Source of the DNA: Streptomyces griseoincarnatus
Lineage (GTDB): Bacteria; Actinomycetota; Actinomycetes; Streptomycetales; Streptomycetaceae
Direction: 5' to 3'
DNA: 64,000 nucleotides
Assembly (NCBI GenBank): GCA_014649575.1
Contig: BMTH01000005.1
Coordinates: 124,001-188,000 of the forward strand
Shown here one piece after another: positions 1 to 8,730 of this stretch (the first letter of the stretch is position 1; each line of letters begins with the position of its first letter). The position numbers were made by a program, and so were the translations under genes. Below the pieces are notes generated by a model. It was not told where the DNA came from. It did not search any database and saw only the letters and a program-made list of their open reading frames with translations.

Positions 1-7
1 GTCGACG

Positions 8-1693
8 GTGCGGCGGCTGGAGCAGGACGTCGCGCTGTCCACCCGGATCGTCGCCCAGTCCCCCATCGGTCTCGCCGTCCTCGACGCGGATCTGCGGTAC
101 GTGTCGGTGAACCCGGCGCTGGAGCAGATGAACGGCCTGACGGCCGACGAGCACCTGGGCCGCACGATGCGGGAGGTGCTGCCGCTGGTGGACGCGGCGG
201 ACATCGAGGAGGCGGCCCGGGAGGTGCTGCGGACCGGGCGTCCGGTGGTGGACCGGTCGATGACCGGCCGCACCCCGGCCGACCCGGACACCGACCACGC
301 CTGGACGGTGTCCCTGTACCGGCTGGAGAACACCCTCGGCACGGTGCTGGGCGTGGCCGTGTCGGTCGTGGACGTCACCGACCAGTACCGGGCGAACGCC
401 GAGGCGGAGACGGCTCGCCGCCGGATCGCGCTGATCGCCGACGCCTCCGCGCGGATCGGCACCACGCTGGATCTGGACCGCACGTCCGGCGAGCTGGCCG
501 ACGTGGCCGTCCCCGAACTGGCCGACGCCGCCGCGGTGGACCTGCTCGACGCGGTCGTACGGGGCCGGCGCACCGTCCTCGGCCCGGCCGAGCCGGCGCT
601 GATGCGGGCGCTGGCGGTGCGCTGGGTCGACGCGTCCGACGCGGTGCCGGCCGCGGACCCGCCGGGCGAGGTGATCCGGTACGCGCCGGACCGGCTGATC
701 ACCGAGTGCGTGCGTACGGGGCTGCCGGTGATGGTGCCGCAGGCCAAGGACGAGGACCTGCTGCGGATCGCCCGCTCCCCCGAGGCCGCCGAGATACTCG
801 CCCGGGCCGGCGTCCACTCGTACCTGGCCGTGCCGCTGATCGCGCGCGGGGAGGTGCTGGGCGCGATCGACCTGATCCGGACGCGCAACCCCCGGCCGTT
901 CGACGAGGACGACCTGCTGCTCGCCCGGGAGCTGGCCTCGCGGGCGGCCGTACAGATCGACAACGCGCGCTGGTACCAGAACGCCCGCGACACCGCGCTC
1001 ACGCTCCAGCGCAGCCTGCTGCCCAGTCATCCGTCCGTGACGGGCGGGCTCGAGGTCGCCTCCCGCTACCAGCCGGCGGGCGCCACCAGCGAGGTCGGCG
1101 GCGACTGGTTCGACGTGATCCCGCTGGACGACGACCGTACGGCGCTCGTGGTCGGCGACGTGATGGGCAGCGGCATCCCGGCCGCCGCCACGATGGGCCG
1201 GCTACGGACCGCCACCCACACGCTGGCGTCTCTGGGACTCGACCCGGCGGTGCTGCTGGAACACCTGAACCGCATCACCGTCGAACTCGACGAGGCCATC
1301 GCCACCTGCGTCTACGCCGTCCACGACCCCCGCGGGCGGCGCTGCGTCATCTCCAACGCCGGTCATCTTCCCCCGGTCCGCATCCGCGCCGGCGGGACGC
1401 CCGAGCTGCTGGACCTGCCCACGGGCGTGCCGCTGGGCGTGGGCGGGGTCGCCTTCGCCACGACCGAGGTCGACCTGGAGCCGGGCGACCGCCTGGTCTT
1501 CTACACCGACGGCCTGGTGGAGACCCGCCGGGACCCCCTGGACGCCCGCCTGGACCGTCTCCTCACCCTCCTCGACACCCCGTCCCGCTCCCTGGACGAC
1601 GTCTGCGAACTCCTCCTCCGCACGCTGCACGAGCCGGACAACTTCGACGACGTGGCGTTGCTGATCGCCCGGGTGACGACGTCCGGGGACTGA
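8..1693 (+). CDS. PAS-GAF-SpoIIE (PP2C) serine phosphatase, probably 5'-truncated by the window edge
   Basis: About 561 residues are visible. An N-terminal PAS-like domain (roughly residues 15-125, ending VSVVDVTDQYR) is followed by a GAF domain (about 145-320) and a C-terminal SpoIIE/PP2C phosphatase domain (about 340-555) with the metal-binding segments VGGDWFDV and GDVMGSG and the late motif FYTDGLVETR. Such proteins dephosphorylate anti-anti-sigma factors and link signal sensing to alternative sigma factors; Streptomyces has many. The reading frame is open to the first base of the window, so the GTG at 8 is unlikely to be the true start and further sensor domains may lie upstream. No partner anti-sigma kinase or STAS protein is adjacent. 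The family is clear; the signal and target are unknown. Confidence 0.9.
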   Translation: MRRLEQDVALSTRIVAQSPIGLAVLDADLRYVSVNPALEQMNGLTADEHLGRTMREVLPLVDAADIEEAAREVLRTGRPVVDRSMTGRTPADPDTDHAWTVSLYRLENTLGTVLGVAVSVVDVTDQYRANAEAETARRRIALIADASARIGTTLDLDRTSGELADVAVPELADAAAVDLLDAVVRGRRTVLGPAEPALMRALAVRWVDASDAVPAADPPGEVIRYAPDRLITECVRTGLPVMVPQAKDEDLLRIARSPEAAEILARAGVHSYLAVPLIARGEVLGAIDLIRTRNPRPFDEDDLLLARELASRAAVQIDNARWYQNARDTALTLQRSLLPSHPSVTGGLEVASRYQPAGATSEVGGDWFDVIPLDDDRTALVVGDVMGSGIPAAATMGRLRTATHTLASLGLDPAVLLEHLNRITVELDEAIATCVYAVHDPRGRRCVISNAGHLPPVRIRAGGTPELLDLPTGVPLGVGGVAFATTEVDLEPGDRLVFYTDGLVETRRDPLDARLDRLLTLLDTPSRSLDDVCELLLRTLHEPDNFDDVALLIARVTTSGD

Positions 1694-2440
1694 GCAGGCG
1701 GGGCGCCACGGGGACGCGCCCCGCGAAGGTCACCCACGACGGATCCCTGGGGCGCGGCGCCCTGCCAGGACGCCGCAGGACCCCTCCGGCCGGAGCCCCG
1801 AGCCGGGCCTCGGAGCCCTGGCCTACGGGCAGCCTGGGCCGCCACAGCCGCGTGCCGCGCGAGCACCGCCCCCTCCCCGCCCGAGGGCGGGCGACTCACC
1901 GGACGTGGAGCATGCAGGAGCCGGGCGGTCCCTCCCCCGCGGTAGACCCCGCCGCGCGGGCGGAACAGCCACGCCGAGGACCGGCCGTCGGGCGGCCCGA
2001 CCACACGACCGCCTGCCGAACAACCCAAGCATCACCGGGATGGGAGCGCGCACAACGAGCCGGGCGGTCCACCCCTCGGAACCGACCCGCCGTGCAAGGC
2101 GAGACAGCCACGACGACAACCGGCCGTCAGACTGCCCGACCACACGACCACCTACCGAACAACCCACCCCACCACCGGAGCCGCAGCGCGCACAACGACC
2201 CGGGCGGTCCGCCCCCCGGAACCGACCCGCCGTGCGAGGCGAGACAGCCACGACGGGGACCGGCCGTCAGGCGGATCGGGACCGCCGTCGCCCAGCCCCG
2301 TGCGGCGCACACGCCGAACCCCTCCCCGTACGGCCGGGCAGCACCCGCGCCTCCCCCAGGCCCGTGGCGCGAGGCGCCGGGCGGCTCAGCGGGAGACGGC
2401 TCCGAGGTCCAGGTCCGGGCGTGTCAGCGCGTACCCGTCC
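1694..2440. other. Long intergenic region between convergent genes
   Basis: About 750 bases separate the end of the phosphatase gene from the end of the PrmC-like gene on the other strand. The open frames crossing it have arginine/proline-rich composition typical of out-of-frame high-GC DNA, and I see no believable gene. The only structure I can point to is the ~140 bp tandem repeat annotated separately. Confidence 0.6.
1916..2285. repeat. Tandem direct repeat, period 139-140 bp, about 2.7 copies
   Basis: Anchor words recur at constant spacing. CGGGCGGTCC occurs at 1922, 2061 and 2201, and CCGGCCGTC at 1981, 2120 and 2260, giving periods of 139 and 140. Units 2 and 3 are closest (shared GGAACCGACCCGCCGTGC and GAGACAGCCACGACG). 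Unit 1 is more diverged, and unit 3 ends early, near 2285. Units 1 and 2 also share CCCGACCACACGACC and CCGAACAACCCA. The array lies wholly between two convergent genes, so it is not coding. Its role is unknown; it could be transcript-end structure, protein-binding sites or recombination debris. Confidence 0.85.
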
Positions 2441-3334
2441 TCACGGCATTCTGCCGATCACCACCCGCGCCGGGCGCTCCTCGCAGACCGCCAGGCGGGC
2501 TTCGAGGCCCGGCTCGGTGAAGGCGGACAGCGCCTCCGGGGCCTGGTGCGGGCTTGTCTCGATCAGGAGGTGGCCGCCCGGGGCCAGCCACGCCGGGGCC
2601 TCCGCGGCGACGCGGCGGAGGATGTCGAGGCCGTCCGCGCCGCCGTCGAGGGCGACGCGGGGCTCGTGGTCGCGGGCCTCCGCCGGGAGGAGCGCGATCT
2701 CGTCGCTGGGCACGTACGGGACGTTGGCGGCGAGGATGTCCACCCGGCCCCGCAGCCGTGCGGGCAGCGCGTCGAACAGGTCGCCCTGGTGGACGTGGCC
2801 GCCGAGGGACGCGACGTTGCGGCGGGCGCAGCGCACCGCGGCCGGGTCGATGTCCGCGGCGTGCAGGGACGCCGCACCCAGTGCGGCCGTCAGCGCCGCG
2901 CCGACCGCGCCCGAGCCGCAGCACAGGTCCACCACGACGGAGGCGTCCGGCGCGAGGGCGAGCGCCTGCTCGACGAGGAATTCGGTGCGCCGGCGGGGTA
3001 CGAACACGCCCGGTTCGACGAGGATCCGCCGGCCGCCGAACTCGGCCCAGCCGACGACGAGTTCGAGGGGCAGTCCGGCGGCGCGGCGGGCGACCATGCC
3101 ATCGACGGTGCCGGGGTCGCCGTCCGCCGCGGCGAGGATCATGTCGGCCTCGTCCTCGGCGAAGACGCAGCCCGCCGCGCGCAGCGTGGCCGCGACCGCG
3201 TCACGGGACGGGAGGGCGGGAGAAGGAGGGGAAGGGTCGGAACGGTGGGGCAAGAGCCTGGCCTTTCGGGGTCCGAAGGGCGCTCTCGGGGTCACCCGCT
3301 CCGGGTGGACCGTGTCGCTCCGAGGTGAGAGCAC
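2441..3334 (-). CDS. Putative protein N5-glutamine methyltransferase (PrmC/HemK-like paralogue)
   Basis: A SAM-dependent methyltransferase. The C-terminal half has the class I fold with motif I VVDLCCGSGAVGAAL and an acidic strand end AADIDPAAVRCARRN. The family NPPY catalytic motif is present in altered form as ANVPYVPSDE. This puts it in the actinobacterial PrmC-like group rather than with canonical release-factor methyltransferase. The N-terminal helical region starts around SRDAVAATLRAAGCVFAEDE. The start is uncertain: GTG codons at 3334 and 3295 are both possible, and a GAGGAGGT ribosome-binding-like sequence lies about 25 bases upstream of the 3334 GTG. The substrate is unproven because the substituted motif may change specificity. 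Confidence 0.8.
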   Translation of the reverse strand: MLSPRSDTVHPERVTPRAPFGPRKARLLPHRSDPSPPSPALPSRDAVAATLRAAGCVFAEDEADMILAAADGDPGTVDGMVARRAAGLPLELVVGWAEFGGRRILVEPGVFVPRRRTEFLVEQALALAPDASVVVDLCCGSGAVGAALTAALGAASLHAADIDPAAVRCARRNVASLGGHVHQGDLFDALPARLRGRVDILAANVPYVPSDEIALLPAEARDHEPRVALDGGADGLDILRRVAAEAPAWLAPGGHLLIETSPHQAPEALSAFTEPGLEARLAVCEERPARVVIGRMP

Positions 3335-3522
3335 CCGACCTGACAAGCGGTAATGGGTCTCACCTCCTCGGTGGACGGCCGGGTCGGTCCGCGGCCGGAC
3401 GGCCACCCTACCCGACGATCATCACGGGGATACGGCGCCTCCAGGGGCGCGGGATGTGTCGCCGCGGGCGGCTGGGCTGAGCGCCGTGGCGAAAGTGCCG
3501 GCCCGGAGGGGCGCCTCCAGCA

Positions 3523-3585
3523 GCGCCCCCTCAGGGGCGCGGGGAACTGCGCGACAAGCCACCGACGGCCCGCAGCCGCCCCTCG
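3523..3585. repeat. Streptomyces dispersed intergenic repeat with GC hairpin
   Basis: The segment begins with a perfect hairpin (GCGCCCC, loop CTCA, GGGGCGC at 3523-3540). It continues with GGGGCGCGGGGAACTGCGCG and a CCCGCAGCCGCCCC tail. I recognise this wording as a repeat scattered through intergenic regions of many streptomycetes; that is recall, not a search. It sits upstream of the molybdoenzyme operon, and its hairpin could act as a weak terminator. Confidence 0.65.
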
Positions 3586-3615
3586 ACGCCAACGAAACGG
3601 CAGGGACGCGCCCCC

Positions 3616-3677
3616 AGCACGTGCAGGGGGCGCCGGAGTCCGTGCGCAGCACGTGCAGGGGGCGCCGGAGTCCGTGC
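3616..3677. repeat. Two perfect 30-bp direct repeats spaced by 2 bp
   Basis: The 30-base unit starting AGCACGTGCAGGGGGCGCC occurs at 3616-3645 and again, identical, at 3648-3677, a period of 32. Each unit contains the palindrome GCACGTGC. It lies 100-160 bases upstream of the molybdoenzyme start, so it may sit within or above the promoter. It could equally be a slippage duplication. Confidence 0.85.
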
Positions 3678-3776
3678 ACTGCGCCCCACCGCCCCGTACC
3701 GCGCGCCACCGCGCACACCCCGTACCGTGGGGCGAGGAAACGCACCAGCACCACCCGCAACGGAATCGCCGATCAC

Positions 3777-4374
<598 letters not shown>

Positions 4375-4382
<8 letters not shown>

Positions 4383-5142
4383 GCAGATGACGCGGCCGGC
4401 GGCGCCGGCCACACGGTTCGCCGTGCCCGGGCGCATCGGCGTGAGCGAGCAGACCGCGTCGGTGTGGCGGACGGCCACGCTGACGGAGATCCGCCGGGAG
4501 ACGCCCCGCGTGTCGACCTTCCGGTTCGCGGTGCCGGGCTGGCCGGGGCATCTGCCCGGCCAGCACCTGATGGTGCGGCTGGTCGCGGAGGACGGGTACA
4601 CGGCCCAGCGCCACTACTCGATCGCCTCGGCGCCGGACGACTCCGGGCACATCGAGCTGACCCTCGACCGGGTGCGGGACGGTGAGGTCTCCGGCTGGTT
4701 CCACACGGTGGCCCGCCCCGGCGACCGGATCGAGATGCGCGGCCCGCTCAGCGGCTTCTTCGCCTGGCCGGGCGACCGGCCCGCGCTGCTGCTGGGCGCC
4801 GGCTCGGGCGTGGTCCCGCTGATGTCGATGGTGCGGCACCACCGCGCCCGCGGTCTGACCTTCCCCCTGCGCCTGCTGGTGTCGGCGCGCGGCCCGGAGG
4901 ACCTGATCTACGCGGACGAGTACGGGCCGGAGACCACACCGGTGTTCACGCGGACCGCCCCGGAGGGCACGGCGGTCGGACGTATGGCCGCCGCACATGT
5001 GGCGCCGCTCCTGGCCGAGCAGCCTCCCGGTGGGTGGGAGGCCTATGTGTGCGGTTCCAACTCCTTCGCCGAGCACGCCTCCCGGCTGCTGGTGGCCGCG
5101 GGGCAGCCGGTGGAACGCATCCGCATCGAGCGCTTCGGCTGA
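4375..5142 (+). CDS. Ferredoxin-NADP reductase-type FAD/NAD(P)-binding oxidoreductase
   Basis: A flavin reductase of 255 residues. The FAD domain contains RHYSIASAP, with the RxYS FAD-binding motif. The nucleotide-binding domain has GAGSGVVPLMSM, and the C-terminus has YVCGSNSFAEHASRLL followed by the terminal IRIERFG expected of this superfamily. No [2Fe-2S] ferredoxin domain is attached. The GTG start lies inside the preceding molybdoenzyme gene, so the two are translated together. The likely role is feeding electrons from NAD(P)H to the molybdoenzyme (inference from coupling). Confidence 0.87.
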
Positions 5143-5324
5143 CCCGGCCTCACCCGCCGTACGGGCGACGCGCGGCCTGCGTCGTTTCGCGCGCCCGCCG
5201 CCGGGGCACCCGGCCCGGACCAGTTCCGCGCGTGACGTGAGACGCGTCCCGGAGCCGCTGGGTCCGCCGCCGCGTTCGGCCCGTCACCCCCACGGCTGCG
5301 GTGGACGGCGAGGGGAGGCGAAGG

Positions 5325-5906
5325 ATGCGAACGCGGGTGCTGTCCCGGCGGCGGCGCGGGCCGCTGTGCCGCCGGTCGGACGTCGTCGAGGCGTGGACGG
5401 CGGTGGCCGTGGCCGTGCTGTTGTGCCTGACGGTGCCGCTCGCGGGCGTGCTCACCACCCGGTGGACGTACGCGGACGCGCGGGCGGCCGCCGACGAGCA
5501 GCGCGCCGACCGCCACCGGGTGCGCGCGGAGGTCCTGGAGCGTCCCTCGAAGGCCCACGCCTCGTCCGGGTCCGAGCGGCGGCACGCCACCCGGGCGACC
5601 GTCCGCTGGACGGACCCGGAGGAGGGCACCCGGACGGCCACGGCACGGGTCCCGGCGCATGTCCGCCCCGGCGAACCGGTCCACGTCTGGCTGGACTCCC
5701 GGGGCCGCGAGGTGCTGCCGCCGGTCGACGACGCGTCGGTGTGGCAGTACGGGATCGGCATGGGCACCCTGGCGGCCGGCAGCACGGCGGCCGTGCTGCT
5801 GCTCGCGCACCGCGCGGTGCGGCGGGTGGCGTTGCGGCGCCGGCTGGAGGAGTGGGAGCGGGACTGGGCCCGTACCGGTCCGCTGTGGACGCACCGCGGC
5901 GTCTGA
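5325..5906 (+). CDS. Rv1733c-family membrane protein
   Basis: About 193 residues with two transmembrane segments: one near residues 25-45 (AWTAVAVAVLLCLTVPLAGV) and one near 148-168 (GIGMGTLAAGSTAAVLLLAH). They flank an extracytoplasmic domain with WTDPEEGTRTATARVPAHV. This matches the actinobacterial Rv1733c-like group. The ATG at 5325 is chosen because GGAGG precedes it by about 7 bases; an upstream GTG at 5301 lacks a site. A paralogue with the same layout lies at 60765-61367. Function is unknown; the M. tuberculosis member is known as a dormancy antigen. Confidence 0.75.
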   Translation: MRTRVLSRRRRGPLCRRSDVVEAWTAVAVAVLLCLTVPLAGVLTTRWTYADARAAADEQRADRHRVRAEVLERPSKAHASSGSERRHATRATVRWTDPEEGTRTATARVPAHVRPGEPVHVWLDSRGREVLPPVDDASVWQYGIGMGTLAAGSTAAVLLLAHRAVRRVALRRRLEEWERDWARTGPLWTHRGV

Positions 5907-6045
5907 GCCACCGTGGAGCCCCACGCGGAGCAACCGCTTTCCCCACCACTCACCAGCGTCTTCTCCCCCGCACCCTGGCGGGCCGCCGCATGATCCACGT
6001 AGCGTGTCCTCGCTTCGCACGGTCCCTTCACGAAGGCGGTCCCAG

Positions 6046-7014
6046 ATGGCCCTGTTCGACCTTTCCCTCGACAAGCTGCGCGCGTACCGCAGCGCGTCCA
6101 CGGAGCCCGAGGACTTCGACGCGTTCTGGTCCGGCACGCTCGAGGAGGCGCGCCGGTTCGACCTGGACGCGCGGTTCGAGCCGGTCGACACGGGGCTGAC
6201 GACCGTGGAGGTCTTCGACGTGACGTTCGCCGGGTTCGGCGGCCATCCCGTCAAGGGCTGGCTGACCCTGCCCGCCGGCGCCGCCGAACCGCTGCCGCTG
6301 GTGGTGGAGTTCGTCGGGTACGGCGGCGGCCGCGGGCTGCCGCACGAGTACCTGCTGTGGGCGTCCACCGGCCGGGCGCACTTCGTGATGGACACCCGCG
6401 GGCAGGGCAGCGCGTGGGGCGGGGGCGGCGGCACCGAGGATCCGGTGGGGTCCGGTCCTGCGTTCCCCGGCTACATGACGCGCGGCATCGACGCACCGGA
6501 GACCTACTACTACCGCCGGGTGTTCACGGACGCGGTGCGGGCGGTGGAGGCGGCGCGCTCGCACCCGTCGACCGACGCGAGCCGGACCGTGGCCACGGGC
6601 GGGAGCCAGGGCGGCGGCATCACGATCGCGGTGGGCGGCCTGGTGCCGGATCTGGCGGGCGTCGCGCCGGACGTGCCGTTCCTCTGCGACTTCCCGCGCG
6701 CGACGACGCTCACCGACCGCAACCCGTACCGGGAGATCGGCAGTTTCCTCAAGACGCACCGCGGCCGTGCGGCGGACGTGCGGCGCACCCTGTCGTACTT
6801 CGACGGCGTGCACTTCGCCGCCCGCGGCACCGCGCCCGCGCTGTTCTCGGCGGCGCTGGAGGACCAGACGTGCCCGCCCTCCACGGTGTTCGCCGCCTTC
6901 AACGCCTGGGCGCACGAGGACAAGACGATCGAGGTGTACGACTTCAACGACCACGAGGGCGGCGGCCCCTACCAGGAGGCGGCGCAGCTGCGCTGGATGC
7001 GGGGCCGCGTCTGA
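6046..7014 (+). CDS. Acetylxylan esterase / cephalosporin-C deacetylase family (CE7) hydrolase
   Basis: An alpha/beta hydrolase of 322 residues that deacetylates xylo-oligosaccharides or related esters. The nucleophile elbow is GGSQGGG (Ser187). Candidate partners are the Asp in ALEDQTCPPSTVF and the His in FNDHEGGG. The family-typical MDTRGQG and the oxyanion-side EFVGYGGG are present. The length fits the CE7 family, and there is no signal peptide, so it acts in the cytoplasm. The ATG at 6046 follows a GGCGGT-type site. The HutC-type regulator downstream is on the same strand and may control sugar use including this gene. Confidence 0.9.
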   Translation: MALFDLSLDKLRAYRSASTEPEDFDAFWSGTLEEARRFDLDARFEPVDTGLTTVEVFDVTFAGFGGHPVKGWLTLPAGAAEPLPLVVEFVGYGGGRGLPHEYLLWASTGRAHFVMDTRGQGSAWGGGGGTEDPVGSGPAFPGYMTRGIDAPETYYYRRVFTDAVRAVEAARSHPSTDASRTVATGGSQGGGITIAVGGLVPDLAGVAPDVPFLCDFPRATTLTDRNPYREIGSFLKTHRGRAADVRRTLSYFDGVHFAARGTAPALFSAALEDQTCPPSTVFAAFNAWAHEDKTIEVYDFNDHEGGGPYQEAAQLRWMRGRV

Positions 7015-7057
7015 CGGACCGCACGGTTCCGGCCGAACTGCCGGACCGGGCTTCCCT

Positions 7058-7073
7058 GTTGGTGTAGACCAAT
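7058..7073. promoter_or_regulatory. dre-like operator (GntR/HutC-DasR type)
   Basis: GTTGGTGTAGACCAAT is a near-perfect inverted repeat (TTGGT/ACCAA arms). It closely matches the Streptomyces DasR responsive element consensus built on TGGTCTAGACCA, differing by one inner base. It lies about 65 bases upstream of a HutC/DasR-subfamily regulator gene, so autoregulation or DasR control is plausible. Confidence 0.6.
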
Positions 7074-7136
7074 GCTAGATGTGGTGGCTCAACGAGCCCG
7101 CACGGCCACGGAACGTCACCAACAGGAGGGCGCGGC

Positions 7137-7895
7137 ATGGCCCGCACCACCCCGCACCAGCATGTCCATATCCGCCGGACCCTCACCGGCGGGGAGCCGC
7201 TCTACCGGAGGGTCGCCGCCGAACTGCTCGGCGAACTGCGCACCGGCACCGTCCCGCCCGGCGAACGGCTGCCGGGCGAGCGCCGGCTGGCCGAGCACTT
7301 CGGGGTCAGCCGGGAGACCGTGCGGCAGGCGCTCCAGCTGCTGCGGCGGGAAGGGCTGGTCGCCACCGACCGGCGGGGCAGCCATGCCGCGCTGCCGGGC
7401 GTGCCGGCGGGGGCCCCGACCGCCGCCGGTTTCCCGCTCGGCGCGCGGCAGGCGGGGCGGGACACGGTGGCCAGGGCCACCGTCGCCTGGGAGGTCCCGC
7501 CGCCCGGCCACGCCGAGCACCTGGGACTGGCGCCCGGCCGGCCCACGCTCGTGCACCGGTACTGGTCCGCGTCACCCGGCGGGCGGGAGCAGCGTACGGC
7601 GGTGACATCGTTTTCCGCGGTGGCGCTCGCGGAGGTGGAGGAGCTGGCCCGCTACCGCGACCGTGCCGACGGCACCGGCGCCGCCGAACTGCTCCGGTGC
7701 TACGACTGGATGCGCCGGGCGGGCCTGTCGCTGCACCACCGCGACACGATCACCCGCATCGAGGGCACGCCGTCGGTGCGGGTCACCCGGCAGGTGCACG
7801 ACCAGCACACCCGGCCGCTGGAGCTGACGGACCTGGTGATCGACGCCCAGCAGGACGCGTTGGTCTACGAGTTCATGGTGCCGGCCGCGGTCTGA
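7137..7895 (+). CDS. GntR-family transcriptional regulator, HutC/UTRA subfamily
   Basis: A DNA-binding protein of 252 residues. It has an N-terminal GntR winged helix (about 22-85: LYRRVAAELLGELRTG, then LAEHFGVSRETVRQALQLL) and a C-terminal UTRA-type ligand domain that usually binds sugar phosphates or similar metabolites. The start is supported by an AACAGGAGGG site. A dre-like palindrome lies upstream. The 3' end overlaps the convergent thioesterase gene by about 31 bases. The ligand is unknown; the esterase upstream suggests carbohydrate metabolism. Confidence 0.88.
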   Translation: MARTTPHQHVHIRRTLTGGEPLYRRVAAELLGELRTGTVPPGERLPGERRLAEHFGVSRETVRQALQLLRREGLVATDRRGSHAALPGVPAGAPTAAGFPLGARQAGRDTVARATVAWEVPPPGHAEHLGLAPGRPTLVHRYWSASPGGREQRTAVTSFSAVALAEVEELARYRDRADGTGAAELLRCYDWMRRAGLSLHHRDTITRIEGTPSVRVTRQVHDQHTRPLELTDLVIDAQQDALVYEFMVPAAV

Positions 7896-8662
7896 GGGGT
7901 CAGCGGCTCGCGCACCACGCGGGCCTGCCGTGCGGCGGCGAGCAGCCGTCGGTCCGCCGACCACACGGCGCTGTCGTCGACGGCCCAGCCGCCGCCCGCG
8001 TGGTCGGTGCGGATGCGGACCAGGCTCCAGCCGTGCGCGGGGCCGTCGTCGAGGGCGTCGGTGAAGTGCACGGTCATCTCGGCGGTCGGGACCGGGCGCG
8101 GTGTGTGCCAGCGGGCATAGAGGGCGGGCGGCAGGACGTCCGCGAGTGTGGCGACACCTGCCGCGTCCACCGGCCGGTCGTCCCGGAAGCGCACCCAGGC
8201 GACGAGCACGGCCCGGGGTCCGCCGGCCAGCGGGAGGTCGGCGGTGGCGGGGCGTATCTCCAGCTGGCGGGCGAAGAGCGCGAGATCGGCGGGGAGTTCG
8301 ACGGGGAGGCAGTCGTCCGGCTCCGGCACCTCGGGCGCGGTGAGGCCGGCGTGCGCGGGGCCGCCGCGGCCGTGTCCGAACAGCGCGGAGCCGAGGACGA
8401 CCGGCTCGCCGTCCTGGTGCCCGGTGAAGAGGCAGGTGGCGGTGCGCCGGCCGGTCGCGGGCGCGGTTCCGGAGAAGCGCAGCGGGCCGGTCCCGACCGG
8501 GGCCAGATAGTGCGTGGTCAGCGAGCGCACCGGCCGGTCCCCGCCGGCGTACGAGTCGCGTACGGCGGTCAGCGCCGCACCGGCGACCCAGCCGCCGTGC
8601 ATGCCCTCCCAGGACCACCAGCGGGGATCGATCTGCGTCGCGTCATAGGCAGTCGTCGTCAC
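7865..8662 (-). CDS. Acyl-CoA thioesterase-like (double hotdog) protein
   Basis: About 265 residues. The N-terminal half has EGMHGGWVAGAALTAVRDSY and LTTHYLAPVGTGPLRFSG, and a second hotdog-like half begins near GPRAVLVAWVRFRDDRP. This is the TesB-like thioesterase layout of actinobacteria. The GTG at 8662 is chosen because the long upstream extension overlaps the neighbouring methyltransferase gene. A palindrome lies just upstream at 8685. The C-terminus overlaps the convergent GntR gene. The substrate is unknown; CoA-ester hydrolysis is inferred from the fold. Confidence 0.75.
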   Translation of the reverse strand: MTTTAYDATQIDPRWWSWEGMHGGWVAGAALTAVRDSYAGGDRPVRSLTTHYLAPVGTGPLRFSGTAPATGRRTATCLFTGHQDGEPVVLGSALFGHGRGGPAHAGLTAPEVPEPDDCLPVELPADLALFARQLEIRPATADLPLAGGPRAVLVAWVRFRDDRPVDAAGVATLADVLPPALYARWHTPRPVPTAEMTVHFTDALDDGPAHGWSLVRIRTDHAGGGWAVDDSAVWSADRRLLAAARQARVVREPLTPQTAAGTMNS

Positions 8663-8684
8663 GCGAGCCACTCTAGGCTTGTGA

Positions 8685-8699
8685 GTTGGAAAATCCAAC
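8685..8699. promoter_or_regulatory. Palindromic candidate operator upstream of the thioesterase gene
   Basis: GTTGGA-AAA-TCCAAC is a perfect 6-3-6 inverted repeat, about 23 bases upstream of the thioesterase start and 14 bases beyond the end of the methyltransferase coding sequence. Its position fits repressor binding over a promoter. Its AT-rich centre stands out from the local GC-rich DNA. The cognate regulator is unknown. Confidence 0.5.
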
Positions 8700-8730
8700 G
8701 GATTCCCGCGGGTGAGTTCGGAACACAGAC

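Noticed and set aside
706..2520. Long plus-strand open frame of about 600 codons overlapping the SpoIIE-type phosphatase
   Set aside because: Its product is an Arg/Pro/Gly-rich translation of the wrong frame of a high-GC gene and runs into the repeat array; no domain is recognisable.
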